A stretch of DNA of 64,000 nt from Nicotiana tabacum. Lineage: Eukaryota > Streptophyta > Magnoliopsida > Solanales > Solanaceae. Under the pieces are notes generated by a model. The model made no database searches, was not told the DNA's origin, and was given only the letters and a program-made list of their open reading frames with translations. Position 1 is the stretch's first letter, and every line of letters begins with the position of its first letter. Positions 56,332-64,000 of the stretch are shown here, in pieces. Both the position numbers and the translations under genes were made by a program. The stretch covers positions 105,687,161-105,751,160 of the forward strand of contig NC_134087.1 of assembly GCF_000715075.1 (NCBI RefSeq), written 5' to 3'.

Positions 56332-59042
56332 TGTGACGATGCAGCCAGTCGTCTCATGAATTACCGCTCCGTTTCCCCCATTGATGCTTGTTATTGCTTT
56401 GTCTATCGGTTCTATATGTGATCGGGTTGGTTGGCTCGGGTTCGGAAAGGATTTGGTAAGATTTGAGACACTTAGTCTCTTTTGAGGAAGCTTAAGTTGG
56501 AAAAGTCAACCGGATGTTGACTTAGGTATTAGATAGCTCGGATGGGAGTTCCGATGGTTCGGATAGCTTCGGGAGGTGATTTGGGATTTAGGAGCATGAT
56601 CCGAATGAGTTTTGGAGGTTCGGAGTAGATTTAGGCTTGAATTGGCGAAGTTGATATTTTGGCGATTTCCGGTTGGTCGGTGAGATTTTGATATAGGGGT
56701 CGGAATGGAATTCCGAGAGTTGCAGTAGTTCCGTGGCGTCAATTGGGATGTGCGCGCAAAATTCCAGGTCATTCGGACGTGGTTTGGTTGGGTTTTTGAT
56801 CAAAAGTGGAATTCGGAAGATTTTGGAAACTTAGGTTTGAATCTTATGTGTTTTGATTGATTCGATGTTGTTTGAGGTGTTTTGAAGATTTGTATAAGTT
56901 TGAATAAGCTTATGGGATATGTTTGTACTTTTGGTTGAGGTCCCGGGGGCCTCGGGGTGATTTCGGATGGTTGACGGAGAAATTTGGAAATTTTGGTGAG
57001 TTGCAAATTTTCTGCTTCTGGTATTTCCGCACCTGCAGATTGGGGACCGCAGGTGCGATGCCGCAGATGCGTGAAGGGGGCTGCAGAAGCGGAAAATGGC
57101 TGGGAAGGCAGGAATCGCAGATGCGGTTGTGGGACCACACCTGCGAAGGCGCAGATGCAGAATATTCATCGCAGATGCGGCAAGTGGGACTTAAGTGAGG
57201 ACCGCAGATGCGGTGGTCTTGACCTGGGCCAGAAAGTATAAATTGTTTACTTCGCGATTTTTAAGCTATTCCACCATTTTTAAGTCGGCTTTGGAGCTTT
57301 TTGGAAGATTTTGAAGAAGGATTTTGGACCTAAAACTCGTTCCTATGATATTATTTCACGGATTAGAGCTATAATTAATGGAATTAAAGGTTAAAAATTG
57401 GGGAAACTAGGGCTTGGTATTTGAGACCTAGACTTGAGGATTTGAGGGACCATTTGTGGTCGGATTTTGGTACTTTTGATATGTATGAACTTGTGGGGAG
57501 ATGAAAAATCTATTGATGTGAATTTTATTGAATTTCGAGATGTGGGCCTGGGAGTCGGGTTTTGGTAATTTCGGGATTTAAGTTGTAAATTGATTATTTT
57601 CGCTCGGGCTTCGTTCCCTTAGCATATTTTGACACCATGATTCTGATTTTGGATAGATTCGACGCGAGTGGAGGCAAATTCGAGGGGCAAAGGCGTCGTG
57701 GGCTAGAGTTTGGACCGGATTGAGGTGAGTAATGATTGTAAATGATGTCCTGAGGGTATGAAACCCCGGATTTGCACATCGTTGTGCTATATTGAGGTGA
57801 CGTACACGCTTAATGACGAGCGTGGGGTCATGCACTGTTGGGGATTGCGACTTATTCCATCCCGAATGACTATTTTACCGCGTATTTGACTGAAATCTAT
57901 TTGTGAACATCATGTTTGGGGCTGAATGCCATATTTGGGCCTAGTGCCAACTATTTGAACCTTTAGGGAATTTTTATTGATATTTCCTCACCGTTTTCAC
58001 TTTATACTTGAACTCAGTCATGCTATATTCCACTGTTTTCATAACTCACCCATGTTTACTCTGTTTTTACACTTAAATGATCTTTTAAATGATATGTTGA
58101 GCTGAGAATCATGTTTTGCTATTGCCCGAGTGACATGTGAGGAATTTGTCTGAGTAAGGCCGAGGGCCTATGTTGTGAGGAAACACTGATTATGATAATG
58201 AGGCCGAGGGCCTGAGATATGTGCGCCACGAGGTGTCTTGTTGATGTGAGGCCAAGAGCCTAGTGATGATGCCACGAGATGGCTTGATATTGCGCTTGGG
58301 CCATAAGGGCCCCCTCCAGGAGTCTGCACACCCCTAGTGAGCGCGAGTACCCATTGTGATGTGAGATATAGCCCGAGGGGCTGGTATTGTTGACATTGTG
58401 CCCGAGGGGCAATCCTTTACGTGGTTATCTGTCTTATTTGTCTGTTATTTACCTGTTTAATTGTTGAATATGCATTTCTCGAAGATTAAAACTGAACTTA
58501 TATGATTTTACATATCTTTACTGAATCACTGTTCTTACCTGTTTTACTGCTTCATTATAGCCTATAATGTGCCTTACGTGACCTCCTGCTTTCAGTCTTT
58601 ATTTATGATTATTACTCACTGAGTTGGAGTACTCACTTTACTCCCTGCACCTCGTGTGTAGATTCAGGCGTTGCTGATCCTGCCAGTGCGAGTTGAGAAC
58701 TCCCGACAGACTTCAGAGTCCACGAGGTAGTTGCTTTGCATCCGTAGTCCCGTGTTTCTCCCCCTTTATCATTCTATCTCTATCATACATTTTGTAATAA
58801 CTTATTGACTTATTGGACTTGTATTAGGATTTATAGATGCTCATGTCTAGTGACACCCCGGTATCGGGCTGTGTTGGGTTTATCTTCCGCAACTGTACTG
58901 TTAACTGTTCACTTTTGGATTATCATGTTTTAGACTTAAATTCGTATTGTTTGATTACTTAAAACGAAAATGGGAAGTGTCGACTAGCCTTGTCTTCACG
59001 AGAGGCACCATCACGACCGGGTTCGGGTTTAGGATTGTGACA
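56332..59042 (+). repeat. LTR3 of element C
   Basis: Preceded by the purine tract GTTGGGGAGGA (56321-56331). Begins TGTGACGATGCAGCC and ends GATTGTGACA. Microrepeat zone 57025-57225. Confidence 0.92.
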
Positions 59043-59047
59043 ATTTG

Positions 59048-59599
59048 TTTCCTTTTTCATTCTTGAACACTTTCCTTGCTTCTTAGCACTTCAGTGAATA
59101 TGTAGTAGATGATCCTTTTTGAATTTACTTTCCTTACAAACTAATATTCTCTTTAGTTGTCCAAAGCTCTTTCCATAAAATAGAATATACTATACCCCTA
59201 ATATATTTTCTTTCCATAAAAAATATATTCTTCCTTGGTCTTGTAGTATCTCTTCCATATAGTATCTCCTTACACAAAATAATAGATCTTCTCCACGGTA
59301 TTAGTAACTTTCCTTTCAAGATGTTAAAAGACTTTCCATCCATAATTTCCGTAGATTCTTCTTCTGATATTGTATTATTCCTTCTATGACGCTTGAAGAT
59401 TAAATCTCTAAAAATAATCTTCCTTGACAAATTCTTCACATGATATTCTCTTTTCCATATTTGTTCGGATCTTTACCAGCATCTTCTTTCTTGAATAAAC
59501 CTATACAAAAATAAGATTACCACAAGTAAATATTCTTTGATTAATAATTATATTGGTTTGTTATCATCAAAATTAATACGTGAAACCTTGAAGCTAACA
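59048..59599 (-). repeat. Copia F 5' LTR, segment 2
   Basis: Continues from 32041 after element C and matches 15790-16040 plus 26257-26551 of the 3' LTR. On the minus strand it is the LTR start (TGTTAGCTTCAAGG). Confidence 0.9.
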
Positions 59600-59604
59600 A
59601 AGTT

Positions 59605-59690
59605 GGGGGGGGGGAATTAAGACCACAAATAGTTTAAGGTTGTAACTAATAATCCGTGTCAAGTTTAGGGGAATTTTAAGGTATTTTCCC
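59605..59690 (-). repeat. Right terminal segment of the MULE foldback
   Basis: Inverse of 1132-1230: landmarks ATTATTAGTTACAACCTTAA and CCCCTAAACTTGAC on the minus strand. Contains a G10 run near 59605. TSD TTTTATCTA follows at 59691-59699. Confidence 0.85.
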
Positions 59691-59699
59691 TTTTATCTA

Positions 59700-59979
59700 C
59701 TAGTCCTATTATTTTGTGGATCCCTAGCGGGTTTTGTCCAGTTTGAGTTTTAACTCATCCCTAATTCTAACGCTGGTCCAACTCGTCAAACTTTATGCAT
59801 CTTGAGTAGGTTAAGAAAAAAAGTCATTCGACATTATATATTAAAGTCACTAAATTATATGGATAGTCATTCAAATTTGTTTTATTACTATATTAAAGTC
59901 ATTAAACTATTTTTGTAGCGAAAAAGTCGCTCAACTTTATTTATGTATTACTATATTAAAGTCATTTAACTATTTTAGC
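59700..59979. repeat. AT-rich stretch with short dispersed repeats
   Basis: No gene. The second half repeats variants of TATTAAAGTCATTAAACTAT at about 59840, 59890 and 59955, resembling a decayed AT-rich MITE of unknown family. A related phrase (TTATTATATTAAAATGAAAG) follows the LINE at 62207. Confidence 0.45.
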
Positions 59980-60466
59980 GACTGGTGGTGGAATGATGTG
60001 GTCCAAAGCGAAAGCCAAGAAAGCGGCTTACATTAAGTAAGTAGAGAGCACCAACGAGGATCAGGGGAGAGCGAACAAAGAAAGATATAAGGAGGCAAGG
60101 AAGGAGGCTAAATTAGCGGTCACAGAGGCTAAGACTGCTGCATTTGGTCAGCTGTATGAGGAACTTGGGGGCAGAGGTGGGGACAAGAAGTTATCTCAAT
60201 TGGCCAAAGCGAGAGAGAAGAAGGCTCGCGACCTGGATCAAGTGAGGTGCATCAAAGACGAGAACTATCGAGTATTGGTGGAAGAGGCCCAGATTAGGCA
60301 AAGATGGAAGTCGTACTTTCATAAACTTCTAAATGAAGAGGGAGATGGAAACATCGTGTTAAAGCAATTGGGGCACTTCGATAGCTACCGTGACTTTAGG
60401 TATTGTAGGCGCATTAAGGTTGAGGAGGTCGTGGGTGAAATGGGTAAGAGTGTCGGGGACAAATGA
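59980..60466 (+). pseudogene. LINE-2 connector region before the RT
   Basis: DWWWNDVVQSKAKAKKAAYI then a TAA, followed by [36 protein letters not shown] and [18 protein letters not shown]. Open from about 60040 to 60466, then a frame change. Corresponds to 2079-2520 of LINE-1. Confidence 0.82.
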
Positions 60467-61900
60467 CCGAACCAGATGAGATTCCAGTAGAGTTTTGGAG
60501 ATATGCGAGTAGAACAGGCTTGAAGTGGTTGACTAGGTTGTTTAATGTTATCTTCAGGATGAAGCGGATGCCTGATGAGTGGCGGTGGAGTACAATGGTT
60601 CTGGTGTACAAGAACAAAAGTGATATCCAGAATTGTAACAACTATAGGGGTATCAAGTTACTAAGTCATACCATGAAAGTTTGGGAGAGGATGATGGAGG
60701 GGAGGATAAGGAGGGCGGTATCTATATCGGAAAACCAGATCGGGTTCATGCCGGGTCGTTCTACTACGGAAGCTATCTACCTTATCAGGATTTTGGCAGA
60801 ATAATATAGGGATAGGAAGAGAGATTTGCATATGGTGTTTATTGACCTAGAGAAGGCGTATGATAAGGTACCTAGGGACGTCCTTTGGAGATGTCTAGAG
60901 GTGAAATGTGTGCCAGTGGCTTACATTAGGGCGATAAAGGATATGTATGATGGAGCTATGACTCAGGTTAGGACTGAGTGAGGTGACTCAGAGCCTTTTT
61001 CGGTGGTTAGGTGTTACACCAAGGATCTGCGCTCAGCCCGTTCTTATTTGCCCCGGCGATGGACGCACTGACACACCATATCCAAGGAGAGGTGCCGTGA
61101 TATATGTTATTCACTGATGATATGTTCTAATTAATGAGATGTGATGCAACGTTAATGGGAGACTGGAGGTGTGGAGGCAGGCCCTGGAGTCTAAAGGTTT
61201 CAAGTTAAGTAGGACTAAGACGGAATATGTGGAATGTAAGTTCAGAGACGTGACGGGGAAATCGGATGTGGAAGTCAGGCTTGACTCACAGGTCATCCTC
61301 AAGAGAGAAAGTTTTAAGTACTTAGGGTCAATTATCTAGGGAGATAGGGAGACCGACGGGGATGTTGCGTACCGTATTGGGGTGGGGTGGGGTGGATGAA
61401 ATGGAGGTTAGCGGTTGGAGTCCTGTGTGACAAGAATGTGCCACCTAAACTCAAAGGTAAGTTCTATAGAGCGGTGGTTAAACCGACCATGTTGTATGGG
61501 GCTGAGTGCTGGCCAGTCAAGAATTCACATATCCAGAAGATGAAAGTAGCAGAAATGAGGATGTTGAGATGGATGTGTGGGCACACTAGACTGAATAAGA
61601 TTAGGAATGAAGATATTCGGGAAAGGGTGGGTGTGACTCCAGTGGACGACAAGATGCGAGAAGCGCGTATTAGATGTTTCGGACACGTTCAGAGGAGAAG
61701 CTTAGATGCCCCGGTTAGGAGGTCTCAGTGGTTAACTTTGGCAGGTACGAGAAGAGGTAGAGGGTGGCCTAAGAAGTACTGGGTCGAGGTGATCAGACAG
61801 GACATGGCGCGGCTCCAGATTTCCGAGGACATGACTCTTGATAGGTAGGTATGGAGGTCGAGCATTAGGGTTGTAGGTTAAGGGGTAGTCGAGCGATTTT
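60463..61900 (+). pseudogene. LINE-2 reverse transcriptase and C-terminal domain
   Basis: Open from 60463 to 60804: PDEIPVEFWRYASRTGLKWL, NNYRGIKLLSHTMKVWERMM and [19 protein letters not shown]; a TAA replaces Gln at 60802. Then [20 protein letters not shown] (about 60830-60890). The catalytic box reads FTDD at 61110-61121 instead of FADD, followed at once by a frame loss. The C-terminal part 61387-61848 is open for 153 codons: [39 protein letters not shown] and the end [20 protein letters not shown]. Confidence 0.85.
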
Positions 61901-62206
61901 CCTCTTTGTTCCGGTTTCCCTCTTTGTACCGACGAGTATGATCGGGTTTTGTCTAGCCCTGTTAGCGATTTATGTTGTGGTTTATACTTTTGCATAATAT
62001 TTGTGTTACTGCTTTTCCATTTATTTGCTGTCTCTCACGTTGCTGTTATTATTTTTCGGGTTTTGTTGTCACAGATCTATTATCTCTGAGTCGAGGGTCT
62101 CCCGGAAACAGCCTCTCTACCCCCTCCGGGGTAGGGGTAAGATCTGCGTTCACTCTACCCTCCCCGGACCCTACTGATGAGATTTTACTGGGTTGTTGTT
62201 GTTTGT

Positions 62207-63144
62207 TTATTATATTAAAATGAAAGTCGAACGACGTATATAAAATTAATCCGTCAAAAGAACTAGTTCAAGAATATAATATCAATTTCAGATCACTCTT
62301 AATTAAGGGTGTCATGCTGGTTCAAACTGTTAAAGACTTCGATTTTCCGACTGACTGGAGAGATATTGAAAGTCTCCAACCTTTTATCATGCTTAAGTTT
62401 CTTCTTGGCGTATACTGTAATTTTTAAAATATAATCTGTCTTTTGTAGTAGCTGGAAATTTTGCTGGTAAGCTATCTCCATCTAGTTCTATCTCTAGATA
62501 TTGCGAGTAATCTATGTTTAAGGCAAAATGTGTCTGCAGTAAAAAGAACCAAATAGCAAATATAGTAGCTTAATGAGACAAAATATTTCCCGTAATTGGA
62601 AAATTTACTGCAAGCAGAGTCTAATGAGCACTGGTTCTGTGTCTAATTTGTAATGCTTGAGCCACATAAAACAGTTCTCTTCGTTTTTCCCCATATTTAT
62701 ATTTTAATTTCTTTTCCCCAGAACATTCTTAGAGCTGACCATGATCCTACCAATGGTTGTAAAATGTAGACAAATTTTCACATCTAATTAAATTAGTAGA
62801 AACTTACTTTTTCTTTTATAGATCCCATCACAGGCCGACATGCTAATTAACTTGGATTTTGATAACTTAAGAATGTGCTGCATGCCCCTATATATGATGC
62901 CCGGCAGGAATAACTCGTCTCAAGTTCAGGCGTGATTAAATTAATCCTAGTTACTCTGGGGTATTGAACACAAAAATTTAATGCTAAATACGATTAATAA
63001 GTCCTTCTCCTCAAAGAAAATCAATTCAATGATAGATTGTAAACACAAATATTGTGAAATGTATTTACATGGTTAGTATAATTTTCATGGAATATATATA
63101 ACTGGAAAATTCTGTCTCAGTACGTAATGTATGTGGATCGTCTT
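62207..63144. other. Gene-free stretch between LINE-2 and the carboxypeptidase gene
   Basis: About 940 bases, AT-rich. A 60-codon minus-strand open frame at 62299-62481 has no motif I recognise. The part next to 63145 must include the 3' untranslated region and polyadenylation site of the carboxypeptidase gene; I saw no single convincing AATAAA on the minus strand. Confidence 0.5.
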
Positions 63145-64000
63145 TCACATAGGAGCAAGATGACCTTGTTTGGACAATTTATCTTGCATCCACCTGTGAA
63201 GCATTTCCAGTGCTGCCTTAGGTTGATCCATTGGAACCATGTGACCAGCATCATGGACCTTTAAGAAAGTTAAAGGCCCATAGTTCTTTTGAACACCTTT
63301 CTCTACACCATCTACTGCAAAAGAAACTTGTGTGGCTTTTCCAAAGGCTTTTTGCCCTGACCATTTCATTGCATGCACCCATCTCGAGTTTCCTGCCCAT
63401 TATAGCAAGAAATTGAGTTTAGTTGTCAATTACTAGGTTGTTTTCATCTTTCAGTTTATTGTAACAAAATTATGTTTATATATCACATATAAAATAAAAA
63501 TAGTTACCGGAAATATATACTAAATCCGGTCAAAGAGAGATCATATCCATGTAACACAATGTATAGGAAGGCCCATTTTTTTTTTGGTTGGTCGGGTAAT
63601 GTTTTGTTTTGACAATAAGTAGTGTCACATGGATATTCTGAATGTAAGGTCAGTTGCCGATATGACTATATTATTACATGTAAATGTTATACATTTGGCA
63701 GCCTACTTGCACTTTCTTAGAACCGGCTTTAACATTTTTTGACTTTGTATTTTAATTTTCTGTGATACATAGGTATAATTAAGTTATTTTGCTTTACAGA
63801 AACATGCTTAATTTTGTCCATATATGAAATTAGATGTTGGGTCAGAGATGAATGAAGCTTACCAAGCCAATTGCAGATAAGGTCATATTCCCCAGCATAC
63901 ACAAGTAGCTTGATACCATCCTCAAGGAGTGAAGGAATTCCCTCTTCAAGATTCCTCATCCAGTCCAACTGCATTGCCTGGTAAACCTCAGAGCTACATG
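63145..64000 (-). CDS. Serine carboxypeptidase-like protein (carboxypeptidase III / SCPL48 type), last two exons
   Basis: Minus-strand gene entering from the right edge. Visible coding: exon 64000-63863 (continues beyond the window) and last exon 63392-63145, joined across an intron with GT (63862-63861) and AG (63394-63393). The junction restores a Gly codon. The first exon reads CSSEVYQAMQLDWMRNLEEG, then LLVYAGEYDLICNWLG with the catalytic Asp in GEYD; the last exon continues NSRWVHAMKWSGQKAFGKAT, then KNYGPLTFLKVHDAGHMVPM with the catalytic His in AGHMVP, and ends HLAPM, TGA. The Ser of the triad lies upstream. Members of peptidase family S10 are secreted or vacuolar enzymes that remove C-terminal residues (family knowledge). 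No stop or frameshift is seen, so the gene is probably functional. Confidence 0.93.
63393..63862 (-). other. Intron of the carboxypeptidase gene
   Basis: 470 bp. Donor GTAAGC and acceptor TGGGCAG on the minus strand; AT-rich with T-rich tracts. Phase 1, inside the Gly codon of NWLG-NSRW. Confidence 0.88.

Larger units (their letters stand above)
32042..59042 (+). mobile_element. Ty3/gypsy chromovirus tandem array with three LTRs, element C
   Basis: Single insertion flanked by ATTTG (32037-32041 and 59043-59047). Order: LTR1 (32042-34835), internal 1 (34836-49338, itself split by element D), LTR2 (49339-52027), internal 2 (52028-56331), LTR3 (56332-59042). Both internal regions are Tekay/Del-like with gag, protease, RT, RNase H, integrase and chromodomain traces. 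Sharing of outer TSDs and of LTR2 shows one array and not two neighbouring insertions; unequal recombination between LTRs of related copies is the usual explanation. Both copies are heavily mutated. Confidence 0.9.
4632..59599 (-). mobile_element. Gag-only Ty1/copia retrotransposon (element F), host of the nested gypsy insertions
   Basis: Minus-strand element flanked by AAGTT at 4627-4631 and 59600-59604. Its 3' LTR is in three pieces (4632-4870, 15396-16040, 26257-26551), and its 5' LTR in two (30632-32041, 59048-59599). The internal region is 26552-30631 and carries a gag remnant, a primer binding site beside the 5' LTR and a polypurine tract beside the 3' LTR, but no RT, RNase H or integrase that I can recognise. 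It is therefore a TR-GAG-like non-autonomous copia, or one that lost pol by deletion; faint protease-like residue just after gag favours deletion. The polypurine context resembles the Tork/SIRE groups (weak inference). Confidence 0.85.
1132..59690. mobile_element. Long-TIR foldback element of Mutator (MULE) type, split by 55 kb of later insertions
   Basis: The left end (GGCAAAATACTTTAAAA from 1132) is the inverted complement of the right end (59674-59690), and both are flanked by TTTTATCTA (1123-1131 and 59691-59699). A 9-bp TSD with TIRs of several hundred bases is the hallmark of Mutator-like elements. The inverted match runs from 1132 to about 1440 on the left and, on the right, from 59690 down to 59605, resuming at 4631 and continuing to about 4415, with weaker match inward to 4296. 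Removing the copia insertion (4632-59599 plus one AAGTT) rejoins the right arm. No transposase is visible, so it is a non-autonomous, MITE-like foldback. Confidence 0.85.
59980..62206 (+). mobile_element. RTE-type LINE, 5' truncated (LINE-2)
   Basis: Begins at the DWWWNDVV block just after the endonuclease and ends with TTG repeats near 62190-62206. Same family as LINE-1 at 1747, and truncated further. The short AT-rich phrase on both sides may be its TSD, but it is imperfect. Confidence 0.85.

Noticed and set aside
49339..59042. LTR2 to LTR3 as an independent second insertion next to the first
   Set aside because: No TSD around LTR2 or at 49334-49338 against 59043-59047; the outer ATTTG pair joins 32042 and 59042 instead.
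62299..62481. 60-codon minus-strand open frame near the carboxypeptidase gene
   Set aside because: No recognisable motif, no splice or neighbour support; likely chance in AT-rich DNA.

Overview
This is plant nuclear DNA, most likely from a Solanaceae or related asterid genome (inference from the style of the Ty3/gypsy, copia and RTE-LINE families, not from a search). About 95% of the window is decayed transposable element. The only host gene I can support is the 3' end of a serine carboxypeptidase gene at the right edge (63145-64000, minus strand, two exons visible). I found no bacterial-type operon, CRISPR array, rRNA or tRNA gene.

The first 63 kb resolve into a nest of insertions, each closed by its own target-site duplication (TSD). 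(0) Positions 1-1092 hold the 5' end of a minus-strand Ty1/copia element that runs off the left edge. (1) A long-TIR foldback element of Mutator (MULE) type spans 1132-59690 with 9-bp TSDs (1123-1131 and 59691-59699). Its two halves are now 55 kb apart, and an RTE-type LINE (1747-4291) sits in its middle. (2) A gag-only copia element on the minus strand (4632-59599, TSD AAGTT) is inserted in the right arm of the MULE. (3) Three chromodomain Ty3/gypsy (Tekay/Del-like) insertions sit in the LTRs of that copia: A (4871-15390, minus, TSD TATCC), B (16041-26251, minus, TSD ATTAG) and C (32042-59042, plus, TSD ATTTG). C is a tandem LTR-internal-LTR-internal-LTR array. (4) D, a non-coding gypsy derivative (39695-48990, plus, TSD TTATG), is inserted in the integrase gene of the first internal region of C. 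Its LTRs are about 99% identical by eye, so it is the youngest element.

Right of the nest come an AT-rich repeat stretch (59700-59979), a second 5'-truncated RTE LINE (59980-62206), an unassigned gene-free stretch, and the carboxypeptidase exons.

No element in the window has an intact polyprotein. Gag, protease, reverse transcriptase, RNase H, integrase and chromodomain blocks are recognisable but broken by stops and frameshifts. Many stops are TAG or TAA where the parallel copy has a glutamine codon, as expected from cytosine deamination in methylated DNA. The most informative observations are the nest itself with six matched TSD pairs, the three-LTR tandem element whose two internal copies share stop codons, and the non-autonomous element D, which shares an LTR repeat module and a PPT-side palindrome with autonomous-type element B. 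I see no sign of an undescribed functional system beyond these.
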